A DNA stretch of 64,000 bases from Croceicoccus gelatinilyticus (GCF_018398395.1 NZ_JAHCBF010000001.1:682001-746000), one strand, 5' to 3'. Shown: positions 24,685-34,829, numbered from the stretch's first letter. Numbers and translations: made by a program. Notes: generated by a model not told the origin, from the sequence alone.

Positions 24685-25458
24685 ATGCAGACCACAGCAA
24701 TCGGCCGTCTTGTCGCCATCATGGCGCAGCTTCGTAATCCAGACGGAGGTTGTGAATGGGATCTTGCACAAACCTTCCAGACCATCGCGCCCTATACGAT
24801 CGAGGAAGCGTACGAAGTCGCCGACGCCATTGCTCGTGACGATATCGACGATCTCAAGGATGAACTGGGCGACCTCCTTTTGCAGGTGGTTTTCCATTCA
24901 CGCATGGCGGAAGAATCCGGTCATTTCGATCTGAGCGACGTCGCAAATGCCATCTCGGAGAAGATGGAACGGCGGCATCCCCACATCTTCGGCGATGAAA
25001 GCGACGGCTCTGCCAGCGCGGTCCGGCAGAAATGGGAAGCGATCAAGGCGGCAGAGCGGCAGGACAAAGCGCAGACCGGCGCCCTTGATGGTGTGGCTCT
25101 TGGTCTGCCGGGCCTATTGCGAGCGGAGAAGCTCCAAAAGCGCGCGGCGCGCGTCGGTTTCGACTGGCCGGACCAAGGCGGTGCAGCGGACAAGTTGCGT
25201 GAGGAAATCGGGGAATTCGAAGAAGCGACGACCGCGGCTGATCAATTGGAAGAAGCCGGTGACATGCTTTTCGCCATGGTAAACTGGCTGCGAAAAAACG
25301 ATATCTCGGCGGAGGACGCGCTCAGGGCGGCGAACGCCAAATTCGAGCGTCGCTTTGCCGGGATGGAGCGACTGGCGGCCGAAGCCGGAGATGATTTTGC
25401 GAAACTCGATCTCGCAGAACAGGACGGACTTTGGAATCAGGTCAAGTCTGAAGAATGA
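24685..25458 (+). CDS. mazG: Nucleoside triphosphate pyrophosphohydrolase
   Basis: A 257-aa all-alpha NTP pyrophosphohydrolase that converts NTPs and dNTPs to monophosphates, used in pool cleaning and the stringent response. Two MazG domains are visible: the first with EEAYEVADAI and a DDLKDELGDLLLQVVFH segment (metal-binding EExxE/ExxD pattern), the second with KLREEIGEFEEA and LEEAGDMLFAMVN. The ATG at 24685 matches the family start MQTTAIGRLVAIM; the frame 12 codons upstream is not conserved. It converges with hflX, the usual alphaproteobacterial neighbour. Confidence 0.94.
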   Translation: MQTTAIGRLVAIMAQLRNPDGGCEWDLAQTFQTIAPYTIEEAYEVADAIARDDIDDLKDELGDLLLQVVFHSRMAEESGHFDLSDVANAISEKMERRHPHIFGDESDGSASAVRQKWEAIKAAERQDKAQTGALDGVALGLPGLLRAEKLQKRAARVGFDWPDQGGAADKLREEIGEFEEATTAADQLEEAGDMLFAMVNWLRKNDISAEDALRAANAKFERRFAGMERLAAEAGDDFAKLDLAEQDGLWNQVKSEE

Positions 25459-25470
25459 ACGGCAAGACAT

Positions 25471-26739
25471 TCATAGACTGAGGAATTTTCCGTATTCCCG
25501 TGGGTCGAGCCTGACTTCGATAGCTAGTTCCGGACTGCCATTTTCGCCTTCGACCGTCGCTTCGCTTAGCACCTCGCCGTGCGCATGAAGCCAGGCAATC
25601 CGCTGGCCGTCACCAATCGGCAGGTTAAACAAGTGGATGCGTGACGACGCGGTAAGAATGTCGGCAACGCGGCGCTGAAGATCCTCGACGCCGTGGCCCG
25701 TAAGTGCGGAGATCGGCACGACCGGGACGTCCGAATGTTCGGCAATGGCGAGCAGTTCTTCCTTGCGATCTTCCGCGACCGCGTCCCACTTGTTCCACGC
25801 CTCGACGATCGGAATGCGAAGAGCACCCTCCTCGTCCGTGTTGACGTCGAGGTCGGCAAGCACTTGCTCGACCTCGGTCTTCTGCAGGTCGGTCATCGGA
25901 CTGGAGATATCGCGGACATGGACGATAACGTCCGCACCGGTCACTTCTTCAAGCGTCGCGCGGAAAGCTGCAACGAGCTGTGTCGGCAAGTCTGAAATGA
26001 AGCCCACCGTGTCGGACAGGATTGCCTTTTCGACACCGGGCAGAGTGATGCCGCGCATCGTTGGATCAAGCGTTGCAAAAAGCAAGTCTTCTGCCATTAC
26101 GCCAGCGCCGGTTATCCGATTGAATAGCGTCGATTTTCCGGCATTAGTGTAGCCGACTAGCGCGATTACCGGCCAAGGCGCCCTTCCCCGACGCGCCCTG
26201 TGCAGGGCACGCGTACGGCGAACCTGTTCGAGTTCGCGGCGCAGGCGGGCCATGCGGTCGCGGATCATACGTCTGTCGGCCTCGATCTGCGTTTCGCCGG
26301 GACCGCCGAGGAAGCCGAAGCCGCCGCGCTGACGTTCAAGGTGGGTCCAGCTACGCACAAGGCGGCCGGCCTGGTAATCGAGGTGCGCGAGTTCAACCTG
26401 AAGCCGGCCTTCCGCCGTCGCCGCGCGTTCACCGAAGATTTCGAGGATCAGGCCAGTCCGGTCGATGACCTTTCGTCCGATCTTCTCCTCAAGATTGCGC
26501 TGCTGAATCGCCGACAGCGCGCCATCGACGATGACGAGCTCGGCCTCTTCCATGTCGCAGGCGGTCTTGATGCGGTCGATCTGGCCCGAGCCGAACAAGG
26601 TGCCCGGTCGCACGTCGCGGATGGGCACGATGAAGCTTTCCACCACCTCGATACCGATGGCAAGCGCAAGGCCGCAGCCCTCTTCAAGCCGCGCTTCGGG
26701 ATCCGCGATGTTGGCGGAGCGTATGTCCGGGAGAACCAC
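25471..26739 (-). CDS. hflX: Ribosome-associated GTPase HflX
   Basis: A 422-aa (at least) GTPase that splits stalled ribosomes. An N-terminal HflX domain (LFGSGQIDRIK region) is followed by a helical segment and a G domain with GYTNAGKST (G1), DTVGFI (G3) and NKWD (G4). The first standard start in frame is GTG at 26739, without a clear ribosome site. The frame stays open upstream across the hfq stop, where GEEITGEVTRGARA looks protein-like, so the true start may be an unusual codon (ATT or CTG) near 26750-26805. It lies downstream of hfq. Confidence 0.92.
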   Translation of the reverse strand: MVLPDIRSANIADPEARLEEGCGLALAIGIEVVESFIVPIRDVRPGTLFGSGQIDRIKTACDMEEAELVIVDGALSAIQQRNLEEKIGRKVIDRTGLILEIFGERAATAEGRLQVELAHLDYQAGRLVRSWTHLERQRGGFGFLGGPGETQIEADRRMIRDRMARLRRELEQVRRTRALHRARRGRAPWPVIALVGYTNAGKSTLFNRITGAGVMAEDLLFATLDPTMRGITLPGVEKAILSDTVGFISDLPTQLVAAFRATLEEVTGADVIVHVRDISSPMTDLQKTEVEQVLADLDVNTDEEGALRIPIVEAWNKWDAVAEDRKEELLAIAEHSDVPVVPISALTGHGVEDLQRRVADILTASSRIHLFNLPIGDGQRIAWLHAHGEVLSEATVEGENGSPELAIEVRLDPREYGKFLSL

Positions 26740-26800
26740 GACGGCACGTGCGCCGCGTGTGACCTCCCCGGTTATTTCCTCACCCAGAGTGACTTCTCGC

Positions 26801-27355
26801 TTAATCCTCGTCCCAGTCGCCCGAGAGGTCGACGTGGGTTACCGGTTGCACGGTCGAAACCGCGTGCTTGTAGGCCAACTGAACGTAGCCTTCGCGTTCC
26901 AGCAGCATGCAGAACAAATCGTAGGACGCGATGCGGCCCTGAAGCATGACGCCGTTAATCAGGAACATCGTGACCTGGACTTCTGCATCGCGAACCGACG
27001 ACAGGAACACATCCTGAAGCTGGCGCTTGCCCTTCCCGTCGTCGATGATGTCGAACTGGTCGGCGTCGACAGGGGCGGTCGGCATGATCGTGCTGATCGC
27101 GTGTTTGTAGACCAGCTGCGACTGTCCGTCACGGCGCAGCAGGATCGAGAAATTGTCGAACCACGTCACGATGCCCTGCAGCTTGACGCCCTTGACGAGG
27201 AACATCGTCACCGGGGTCTTGTTACGGCGTACGTGGTTGAGGAACAGGTCCTGCAGGTTCTTACCCTTGAGCGACGCCTTGGGCGCCGGTGCGGGGGCAG
27301 ATTCCGCCTTCTCCGACGGAGGGGGCGTCTTGATAGATAACGTCTTGCCAGCCAA
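26801..27355 (-). CDS. hfq: RNA chaperone Hfq, two tandem Sm domains
   Basis: A 184-aa Hfq with two Sm domains, roughly residues 34-95 and 110-170, instead of one. Domain 1 is canonical: [11 protein letters not shown] (proximal Gln/Asp and rim Arg pair) and the Sm2 motif YKHAIST. Domain 2 keeps LQDVFL and YKHAVST but has VRDAEV at the rim, losing the arginine patch that helps sRNA-mRNA annealing. Three chains could give a six-domain ring. The N-terminus is a Pro/Ala-rich tail. The start is TTG at 27355 with a strong AAGGAGG box; no ATG is available. It lies between ntrX and hflX. Confidence 0.95.
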   Translation of the reverse strand: MAGKTLSIKTPPPSEKAESAPAPAPKASLKGKNLQDLFLNHVRRNKTPVTMFLVKGVKLQGIVTWFDNFSILLRRDGQSQLVYKHAISTIMPTAPVDADQFDIIDDGKGKRQLQDVFLSSVRDAEVQVTMFLINGVMLQGRIASYDLFCMLLEREGYVQLAYKHAVSTVQPVTHVDLSGDWDED

Positions 27356-27495
27356 TTTTGGCCTCCTTTTTTGTTGGCGGCGGGCATTCCCGTCCGCAAT
27401 CTGGCCTCTCCGACAAAAGCGGATCGACCGAAGAGCAGCGCCTAGTCTATCATTTCAGGCGGCCCTGCAAAGGCTATTTTCGCAAATGCAGCATG

Positions 27496-28875
27496 TCAGT
27501 CGTTATCATCTCGCCTGTCGGCTATTCCAAGCGACTTGAGCTTGCGGTGGAGCGCCGACCTTTCCATCCCGATAAAGCTGGCGGTGCGCGAAATGTTCCC
27601 CGAAAAGCGGCGGATCTGGATGCGCAGGTATTCCCGTTCAAACTGTTCGCGGGCCTCGCGCAGCGGAATCCCCATCATTGCCGTGATGCCGCTGCTTTCG
27701 CCGCTTTCTTCCTGCGTGATTTCACCGGGCAACATATCGGCCTCGATCCTGCCAAGCCTTTCACGCGGCGCCAGGATGATGGTTCGTTCGATCACATTGC
27801 GGAGCTGGCGAACATTGCCGGGCCAATCGTAGCTCTGCAGGACAGCCATGGCATCATCGGTGACTTCGGGCGCGGGAACGCCCTGCCCACTGGCGAAACG
27901 CGCGAAGAAATGGTCGACCAACGCCGGAATGTCGCCGCGTCGTTCAGACAGCGACGGGATCGACACTGGGACGACGTTGAGCCGATAGTAGAGATCTTCT
28001 CGAAAACGGCGTTCGGCGATTTCTTCTTCAAGATCGCGTGACGTTGCCGAAGCAACGCGTACGTCTACGCGGATCTGGCGATTGCCACCGACGCGCACGA
28101 ATGCCTGATCGGTCAGGACACGAAGGATGCGGGCCTGCGTCGATTCCGGCATGTCGGCCACTTCGTCGAAGAATAGCGTGCCGCCATCTGCCATCTCGAG
28201 CAGTCCCGCCCGAACCAGCTTCCCGTCCTGTTCTTCGCCGAACAGCTCCTGCTCGAAGCGTTCAGGCGTAATGCGGGCCGAATTGACCGTAACGAAGGGC
28301 TTGTCCGAACGCGGGCTCCAGTGATGAAGCAGGCGCGCTGCTACTTCCTTGCCCGCACCGGCAGGGCCTGTGATCAGCACGCGGCTACCGGTCCCTGCCA
28401 CGCGCTTCAGTGTTGCGCGGACCTGATTGATGGCGGTCGAGGCGCCGTTAAACTCGTCAAATGTGCTTTCGCCTTGGCGCAGTTGCTGGTTTTCGCGGCG
28501 CAGGCGCTCGGTCTCCGTCGCGCGTTCAACCATGTGGAGCAGGCGTTCGGATTCGAACGGCTTTTCGATGAAGTCCACGGCCCCGCGGCTGACTGCTGCG
28601 ACGGCGGTGTCGATATTGCCGTGGCCGGAGAAGATGATGACCGGCAGGTCCGGCTCGCGCTGCTTGATCGCGTCCAGCACTTCCAGGCCGTCCATCGGCG
28701 ACCCGTGTAGCCATACGTCTAGCAGGACGAGGCTTGGCCGCGTTTCGTCGATCGCGGCGAGTGCGGCGACGCTATCGCCTGCCGTGCGGCAGTCGTAGCC
28801 CTCGTCCGACAAGACGCCGGCGACCAGTTCGCGAATGTCGCGTTCGTCGTCGACGATCAGGATATCGAGTGCCAT
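27496..28875 (-). CDS. ntrX: Response regulator NtrX
   Basis: A 459-aa regulator of the NtrY/NtrX pair, which in alphaproteobacteria links nitrogen, envelope and redox responses. The receiver domain has phospho-acceptor Asp53 (LVLLDVWLHG). The AAA+ domain has GPAGAGKE as Walker A. The sigma-54-contacting GAFTGA loop is missing: the region reads LFGEEQDGKLVRAGLL. The C-terminus is a Fis-type helix-turn-helix (NISRTASFIGMERSALHRKL). NtrX therefore probably does not activate sigma-54 promoters, unlike NtrC here. It starts 22 bp after ntrY. Confidence 0.94.
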   Translation of the reverse strand: MALDILIVDDERDIRELVAGVLSDEGYDCRTAGDSVAALAAIDETRPSLVLLDVWLHGSPMDGLEVLDAIKQREPDLPVIIFSGHGNIDTAVAAVSRGAVDFIEKPFESERLLHMVERATETERLRRENQQLRQGESTFDEFNGASTAINQVRATLKRVAGTGSRVLITGPAGAGKEVAARLLHHWSPRSDKPFVTVNSARITPERFEQELFGEEQDGKLVRAGLLEMADGGTLFFDEVADMPESTQARILRVLTDQAFVRVGGNRQIRVDVRVASATSRDLEEEIAERRFREDLYYRLNVVPVSIPSLSERRGDIPALVDHFFARFASGQGVPAPEVTDDAMAVLQSYDWPGNVRQLRNVIERTIILAPRERLGRIEADMLPGEITQEESGESSGITAMMGIPLREAREQFEREYLRIQIRRFSGNISRTASFIGMERSALHRKLKSLGIADRRDDND

Positions 28876-28897
28876 GGGGCGCCTTCCGTTGCTGTGA

Positions 28898-31168
28898 TCA
28901 TTGTGCGGCCTCTGTTTCGGGGGCCAGTTCGCTCAGCGGATCGCGAGCGAAACGCAGGCGGACGATCGTGCCGCCCTCCTCCGCCGGTTCGAACGAGATA
29001 TTGCCGCCGTGTTCGCCCAGGATCTTCTGGACGATGGCGAGGCCGAGGCCCGTGCCCTTCTCCCGCGTGGTCATGTAAGGTTCGACGATCCGGTCGCCTT
29101 CCTTGGGCAGTCCGATGCCGTTATCCGTGACGGTAACGGTCACACCTTCACGGTCAGGCACGAGGCGGACCTTGATCGTGCCGCGATAATCGGAGCCATC
29201 CTGCGATTTGCGCGTTTCGATCGCCTCTGACGCATTCTTCAGCACGTTGGTCATGGCCTGACCGACCTGGTGGCGATCGCAGGCGATCATCGTGTCACCG
29301 TCGATTGCCTCAAAGCGGTAGCCGATTTCGGGATTGCCGACTTCTTGCAGGAACATGGCCTGCCTCACGAGGTCCGAGATGTCCTCGCTGCGGAAGCTGG
29401 GCTTGGGCATGCGGGCGAAGCTGGAGAACTCGTCCACCATCTTTCTGAGGTCACCGACCTGCCGGATGATCGTCTGCGTCAGTTCATCGAACAGTTCTGT
29501 GTCTGTCTCGATCTGGCGGCGATAGCGGCGTCCCAAGCGCTCGGTCGCAAGCTGGATCGGGGTCAGAGGGTTCTTGATCTCGTGCGCGATGCGGCGGGCA
29601 ACATCGGACCATGCGGCGCGGCGCTGATCGAGAAGCTGGCGCGTGATGTCCTCGAACGTCAGAACCGTACCGTGACGCGTACGGGCGACCTTGACGGCCA
29701 GAGTGCGCGTATCACCGCCACGGGCGTGCTGAACGACACCGCTGCTGCGCCCGCTTTCGAGATGATCGGCGAGCGAGGGGGCAATCTCGCCAAGGGGACG
29801 ACCGATGGCCTCCCCTTCCCCGTTCTCGAACAGCATCGCGACAGCGGAGCCATTGATCAGTAGGATCGAGCCATCGTCATCGACCGACACGATGCCAGAC
29901 GTCGCTGAATCGAGAACCGCCTCTGTAAAGGCGCGACGTTCGACAAGCAGCTCGTTCGCCTCGACCAAGGCGCGGGTCTGGCCGGAGATCTGCTCTGTCA
30001 TCCGGTTGAAAGCGCGGTTCAGCAGGCCGATTTCATCGCTTCCCGTTCGTCCTTCGACACGTTTACTGAAATCGCCGGCGCCAACATGTCGCGCCGCCGT
30101 GACCAGCGCCGCCAGCGGTTCGACCTGCCTGTCGGCAAAGCGCAAGGCGAACCAGACCGCCAAGGCGACAAGAGCGAGCGAGATGCCGATCAGCGCGATA
30201 TTGAATTGAAGCTGGAGCGAGCGCGCATTGCGCGTCAGGCTGTCGTAATTGGCCAAAACGCTTTGCGCGCGCTGCCACTGGTCCTGCGCTTCGCGATCGG
30301 ACTTTCGCGCGGTGTAAAGGTAGATGCTACGGTCGCGGTCGAGCGGCGTGACCGCTTCGATCCTTTCAGCCGTAGCGGTGACCACGACGGACTCGCCCTG
30401 TATCAAACGGTCGAACGTATTCGCCTCGATCCGTTGAGGGCCTGCTTCCTGATCAGGATCGACAATAGCCGCTGTGCGGACAGTGCCGTCCTCCCCGCGT
30501 TCGATAATCGCCGACTCATTGAGCTTTCGAATCACCACCTGCCGCGTGAAAGCCTCGGCAAATTCGGGCGATGCGATTGAAACCTGGCTAAGGTAAAAAC
30601 GCACGTCGCCTGCCATGGCGACGGTCTCATCACCGATGTCGCGCTGGCTCTGTTCGTAATACCCGCGCGCAAGCTGGTTCGCATCTTCCAGCAGGCCGCG
30701 CGAACGTTCCGAAAACCAGAATTCGACGCCCGACTGAAATAGGTACGAAGCGAATGCCACGACCAGCAGGGTCGGCACTGCAGCGATGAGCGAGAAGAAG
30801 AACACGAGCCGGACGTGAAGCTGCCCGGTGCTACCGATGCGCTTTCGTGCGCGTCTGAGCGCAAGGCGTCGTCCCGCCAGCATGAGCAGCGCCATTGCCG
30901 GCACCAGCGTGCCGACCAGGAGCGAAGTCGTGGTTGCAAGGGGAAGAAGCTGCCCGCGCGTATCGCCCTTGCCCAGCGTCAGCCAGCCGCCAAACAGGAC
31001 CAGCAGCAGCGTCAGGACCAGCAGAACCTCAAGGATGAGGTACCCGTTGGCCTTGTGCCACATGATCCCGAGCCTGCGCGTCAAGCGAGACCAATCCACA
31101 CCTTCAGAGCCGAAATTCGGCTTGCGCTCAGGCGCATCGAGGGTCTGTCCGGGGGTGTCCGCCGTCAT
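28898..31168 (-). CDS. ntrY: Sensor histidine kinase NtrY
   Basis: A 756-aa membrane kinase. Several transmembrane helices lie in the first 330 residues (for example YLILEVLLVLTLLLVLFGGW and LVFFFSLIAAVPTLLVVAFA), bounding a large periplasmic sensor region. A HAMP domain, PAS domain, HisKA dimerisation helix (phospho-His in [15 protein letters not shown]) and HATPase domain (DNGIGLP, GTGLGLAI) follow. It is the partner of ntrX downstream. It overlaps no neighbour, lying 72 bp after ntrC. Confidence 0.95.
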   Translation of the reverse strand: MTADTPGQTLDAPERKPNFGSEGVDWSRLTRRLGIMWHKANGYLILEVLLVLTLLLVLFGGWLTLGKGDTRGQLLPLATTTSLLVGTLVPAMALLMLAGRRLALRRARKRIGSTGQLHVRLVFFFSLIAAVPTLLVVAFASYLFQSGVEFWFSERSRGLLEDANQLARGYYEQSQRDIGDETVAMAGDVRFYLSQVSIASPEFAEAFTRQVVIRKLNESAIIERGEDGTVRTAAIVDPDQEAGPQRIEANTFDRLIQGESVVVTATAERIEAVTPLDRDRSIYLYTARKSDREAQDQWQRAQSVLANYDSLTRNARSLQLQFNIALIGISLALVALAVWFALRFADRQVEPLAALVTAARHVGAGDFSKRVEGRTGSDEIGLLNRAFNRMTEQISGQTRALVEANELLVERRAFTEAVLDSATSGIVSVDDDGSILLINGSAVAMLFENGEGEAIGRPLGEIAPSLADHLESGRSSGVVQHARGGDTRTLAVKVARTRHGTVLTFEDITRQLLDQRRAAWSDVARRIAHEIKNPLTPIQLATERLGRRYRRQIETDTELFDELTQTIIRQVGDLRKMVDEFSSFARMPKPSFRSEDISDLVRQAMFLQEVGNPEIGYRFEAIDGDTMIACDRHQVGQAMTNVLKNASEAIETRKSQDGSDYRGTIKVRLVPDREGVTVTVTDNGIGLPKEGDRIVEPYMTTREKGTGLGLAIVQKILGEHGGNISFEPAEEGGTIVRLRFARDPLSELAPETEAAQ

Positions 31169-31240
31169 CGTTGCGAAGATACAACAGCCCTGTTGCGCGA
31201 TTGCAAGGGCATTCTCGCACTTGTCAGACGCTTCGCCGCA

Positions 31241-32689
31241 TCAGCTGACCCGGTTGGCGTAGACCTCGGGGTCGATTTCCAGCTCGACCAATCGCTTGCG
31301 CAAGGTGTTGCGATTGATGCCGAGCATCTGGGCGGCGCGAAGCTGGTTTCCGTTGGTTGCGAACAGCATATGTTCGAACAGCGGACGTTCGAACGCAGCG
31401 ATTGCCTTGGCGTAGATCTCGCCCTGCTCGGGTGCATTGGCGGTCAGCCAGCGGCCAAGCGCGGTCGCAAGATCGTCCTTTCCAGCCGGCCCCGCCTCGA
31501 CATCGGGCGCAGCCTGCCCGCTGGCGACGGGCGTCGTATCGTTCATCGCGGCGTGGATCGCCTGTTCGTCGATCACGTCTTCCCGCGCCAGGAGCGCGAG
31601 GCGGTAGATGAAGTTCTTCAGTTCACGGACGTTCCCGCGCCACGGCTGCTTGCAAAGCAGGTCGGCGGCACCATCGCCAAGAGCGTGTGCCGGTAGACCA
31701 TCTTTCGCGGCCTGCGACAGGAAATGACGGGCCAGCGCCTTGATGTCGTCGCCGCGTTCGCGCAGCGGCGGAAGCTGGATCGGCACGACGTTGAGTCGGT
31801 AGAACAGGTCCTCGCGGAAGCGGCCTTCCTCGATCATCGGGGCAAGGTCCTTGTTCGTCGCGGCGATGATACGCGCATCGAACGGCACTTCCTCGCGCCC
31901 GCCGACGCGCAGGATCATGCCGGACTGGAGCGCGCGCAACAGGCGGGTCTGGGCCTGCATCGGCATGTCGCCGATTTCATCGAGGAACAGCGTTCCGCCT
32001 TGTGCTTGCTCGAACTTGCCGATGTGACGGCTGACCGCGCCAGTGAACGCGCCCTTTTCGTGACCGAACAACTCGGATTCGATCAATTCGGCAGGGATCG
32101 CGGCGGTGTTTACGGCGACAAACGGCCCGCGGTTGCGATCGCCAAGCTGGTGGATCGCCTCAGCAACCAGTTCCTTGCCGGTTCCGGATTCGCCAAGGAT
32201 CAGCACCGTCAGGTCATTGCGGATGACGCGCGTGATCATGCGATAGACCGCCTGCATCGCAGGCGAACGCCCGACGAGCGGTAGGCCAATGGTGTCTTCG
32301 CTGACGTTGGCGACCTGCGGCGATGCACCGCTGCCGATGGCCTGTTTTACCGCGCGGACCAGTTCGTCGAGGTCGAAGGGCTTGGGAAAGTATTCGAAGG
32401 CCCCGCTCTCGGTTGCGCGGATCGCGGTGTCGAGCGTGTTCTGCGCGGACAGAATGATGATCGGCATCTGCGGGTGCGCTTCGGTGACCGTTCCGATGGT
32501 CTCGATCCCGTCGCCGTCCTTCAGCACCACGTCGGTCAGCATCGCGGCGTAGCCCTGCTCTTGCAGCAGGCGATCGCGATCCTTGATGGACTCGCAGCGC
32601 ACAACCTCCAGGCCCTCGTCCTCAAGGGCGGCAGTGATTACGATGGCGATGGAAGCGTCGTCTTCGACGAGGAGAACCGGCTGGCTCAT
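31241..32689 (-). CDS. ntrC: Nitrogen response regulator NtrC
   Basis: A 482-aa sigma-54-dependent activator. The receiver domain has an Asp in MLTDVVLKDGDG, the AAA+ domain has Walker A GESGTGKE and an intact GAFTGA loop (GHEKGAFTGAVS), and the C-terminus is a Fis helix-turn-helix (NQLRAAQMLGINRNTLRKRL). It activates nitrogen-assimilation genes when phosphorylated by NtrB. Its ATG overlaps the ntrB stop by 4 bases. It is the classical GAFTGA-bearing counterpart to NtrX in the same cluster. Confidence 0.95.
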   Translation of the reverse strand: MSQPVLLVEDDASIAIVITAALEDEGLEVVRCESIKDRDRLLQEQGYAAMLTDVVLKDGDGIETIGTVTEAHPQMPIIILSAQNTLDTAIRATESGAFEYFPKPFDLDELVRAVKQAIGSGASPQVANVSEDTIGLPLVGRSPAMQAVYRMITRVIRNDLTVLILGESGTGKELVAEAIHQLGDRNRGPFVAVNTAAIPAELIESELFGHEKGAFTGAVSRHIGKFEQAQGGTLFLDEIGDMPMQAQTRLLRALQSGMILRVGGREEVPFDARIIAATNKDLAPMIEEGRFREDLFYRLNVVPIQLPPLRERGDDIKALARHFLSQAAKDGLPAHALGDGAADLLCKQPWRGNVRELKNFIYRLALLAREDVIDEQAIHAAMNDTTPVASGQAAPDVEAGPAGKDDLATALGRWLTANAPEQGEIYAKAIAAFERPLFEHMLFATNGNQLRAAQMLGINRNTLRKRLVELEIDPEVYANRVS

Positions 32690-33807
32690 ATCTCAATCTC
32701 TTCGGTTGTAATGGCAGTAGGTACGGAAACTTCGGCAACCGGAAGATGGATCCGGAAGTTCGTGATTCCCGCAGCTTCGTCACGATCGTGGCTGATGCGT
32801 CCGTCCATGTCGCGGACGAGCTTGCGAACCAGCGCGAGGCCGAGGCCCTGACCGGTTTTCTTCGATGTGACGAAAGGTTCGAAAATATGTTCGCGCACCG
32901 CAGGATCGATGCCGGGCCCGTTGTCGGACACGGTAATCTCGATCGGCAGGCGCAGGGGCGCCAGGCGGCTGTGCGAATGCAGCGCGATACCGCTGGCAAA
33001 GCGAGTGCGAACCGTGACGATCGGTTTGTCGGCAGCGGAGCAAGCCTCGCTCGCGTTGGTTAGCAGGTTGATCAGCACCTGCATCAGCGCATCATTGTTC
33101 GCCATGACTTCGGGCAGCGAGGGGTCAAATTCCTCGACGATGCGGATGCCATCAGGCGCACTGGCCTGAACGACCTGCAATGCCCGGCGGACGGCAACGT
33201 GGAGGTTGAGCGAACGCGAAGGTTCACGCGTACGGCGGCTCAACGACTGCATCTGGTCGATCAGTTGCGCGATGCGATCAACCTCGTCCGCGATCAGCTC
33301 GGCGAGCGACCGGTCCTTGGCGCGAAGCTTCCGCGCTAGCAGCTGCGCAGCACCACGAATGCCGGCAAGCGGGTTCTTGATCTCGTGCGCAAGGATCTCG
33401 GGCGCGCGCAGGGTGTTGTTGTCCTGCTCGCCTTCTGCGCCGTCCAGGCCTTCCAGTTCGGTCGGCGCCATGAGGGTCATGATCTGCCAGCCGGGGTGTC
33501 CGATGATCGGTGCAATGGCGAGATTAACGCGGGCAGCGTCTGTTTTGCCGATCTTGGCGGCTATGTCGCGCGCGCTGATCTGTACGTCGCTATCGGCCAT
33601 CATGTCGATCAGGCGGCTTTCGCCAAACTCGATCACGGCGGACAACGGCTTGCCCGAAAGGCGGCGCGCACCCTGCCCCAGCATCTGCTCTGCCGCAGCA
33701 TTGACCGAGGCGATGCGCAAACCGGGCCGCAAAAGGATTACCGCTTGCGGAAGGCTGGCGATCTGGCGGGCAGCGTCAGGAAGGTCGTTGCCTCCTGAAA
33801 GGATCAA
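32686..33807 (-). CDS. ntrB: Nitrogen sensor kinase NtrB
   Basis: A 373-aa soluble histidine kinase controlled by PII signals in the family. A PAS domain (about residues 20-110) is followed by HisKA with phospho-His in [19 protein letters not shown] and the HATPase blocks [25 protein letters not shown] and GQGLGLALV. The start TTG at 33807 overlaps the dusB stop (TTGA) and has a GGAGG box 5 nt upstream. The longer open frame runs through dusB and is rejected. Confidence 0.93.
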   Translation of the reverse strand: MILSGGNDLPDAARQIASLPQAVILLRPGLRIASVNAAAEQMLGQGARRLSGKPLSAVIEFGESRLIDMMADSDVQISARDIAAKIGKTDAARVNLAIAPIIGHPGWQIMTLMAPTELEGLDGAEGEQDNNTLRAPEILAHEIKNPLAGIRGAAQLLARKLRAKDRSLAELIADEVDRIAQLIDQMQSLSRRTREPSRSLNLHVAVRRALQVVQASAPDGIRIVEEFDPSLPEVMANNDALMQVLINLLTNASEACSAADKPIVTVRTRFASGIALHSHSRLAPLRLPIEITVSDNGPGIDPAVREHIFEPFVTSKKTGQGLGLALVRKLVRDMDGRISHDRDEAAGITNFRIHLPVAEVSVPTAITTEEIEI

Positions 33808-34829
33808 GCGGCCCTCCGTTCCGGCTCGCCTTCGATCAAGGGGGCATAGAAATCGCGCAGCATGGCAACGACTTCGCCCGCGTCGTCCACGAAGTTCACC
33901 TTGTTGCGGAACTCGGCCGAGCCGGGGAGACCCTTCGTGTACCAGCCCAGATGCTTGCGGGCCATGCGCACACCAGTCATCTCGCCGTAGTGGTCGAGCA
34001 TCATGCGGTAGTGCTCGACAATCAGGTCGTATTGTTCGGCCAAAGTCGGATCGGGCCTTACGTCGGCGCCGTCCAACCAGTCCATCACCTGGCCCAGGAG
34101 CCACGGCTTGCCATAGGCGCCGCGTCCGATCATCACGCCATCCGCGCCGCTCTGTTCAAGCGCCTTCGAAGTATCGTCGATGCCGCAGATGTCGCCGTTG
34201 ACGATGACCGGAAGCGAGACCGCGTCCTTCACGCTGCGCACGAAAGCCCAATCCGCGCTGCCCTTGTACATTTGGTTGCGCGTGCGGCCATGCACGGTGA
34301 TCAGCTTTGCGCCCAAATCCTCGGCGATATGCGCGAGTTCGGGGGCGTTGAGGCTGGCATGGTCCCAGCCCATGCGCATCTTCACGGTAACGGGCACCGT
34401 TACAGCCTTCACGGTCGCCTCGATCAGGCTGGCGGCCAGCGGCAGGTCGCGCATCAGGGCGCTGCCAGCGTCGCCGTTGACGACCTTCTTCACGGGGCAG
34501 CCCATGTTGATGTCGATGATCGCCGCACCGCGATCTTCGTTGAGCTTGGCTGCCTCGGCCATCTCGGTCGGGTTGCAACCGGCGAGCTGAAGCGAGACCG
34601 GTTCCTCGCACGGGTCCCAGTCTGCCTTCTGCATCGACTGGCGCGTCTCGCGGATCATCGCGGGGCTCGCGATCATCTCGGTGACGTTGAGGCCCGAGCC
34701 GAAGCGCCGCACGAGCGTGCGGAACGGCCGATCGGTCACGCCGGTCATGGGCGCGAGGATAACGGGAGAATCAATTTTGACCGGACCGATGTTGATCGCA
34801 TCCAGCTTGGGGGGCTTTGAATGTTGCAT
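33804..34829 (-). CDS. dusB: tRNA-dihydrouridine synthase DusB
   Basis: A 341-aa flavoenzyme that reduces uridines of the tRNA D loop with NADPH. The TIM-barrel FMN site starts at [13 protein letters not shown]. The catalytic Cys is in [10 protein letters not shown], and substrate and FMN residues lie in [19 protein letters not shown] and NGDICG. It is the first gene of the Ntr cluster; dusB-ntrBC linkage is ancient in proteobacteria. It is divergent from ispDF, with only about 110 bp between the likely starts. Confidence 0.95.
   Translation of the reverse strand: MQHSKPPKLDAINIGPVKIDSPVILAPMTGVTDRPFRTLVRRFGSGLNVTEMIASPAMIRETRQSMQKADWDPCEEPVSLQLAGCNPTEMAEAAKLNEDRGAAIIDINMGCPVKKVVNGDAGSALMRDLPLAASLIEATVKAVTVPVTVKMRMGWDHASLNAPELAHIAEDLGAKLITVHGRTRNQMYKGSADWAFVRSVKDAVSLPVIVNGDICGIDDTSKALEQSGADGVMIGRGAYGKPWLLGQVMDWLDGADVRPDPTLAEQYDLIVEHYRMMLDHYGEMTGVRMARKHLGWYTKGLPGSAEFRNKVNFVDDAGEVVAMLRDFYAPLIEGEPERRAA

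Noticed and set aside
32686-34104. Long form of ntrB reaching into dusB
   Set aside because: The extra 99 residues are Arg-rich shadow of dusB. The TTG at 33807 overlaps the dusB stop and has a GGAGG box.
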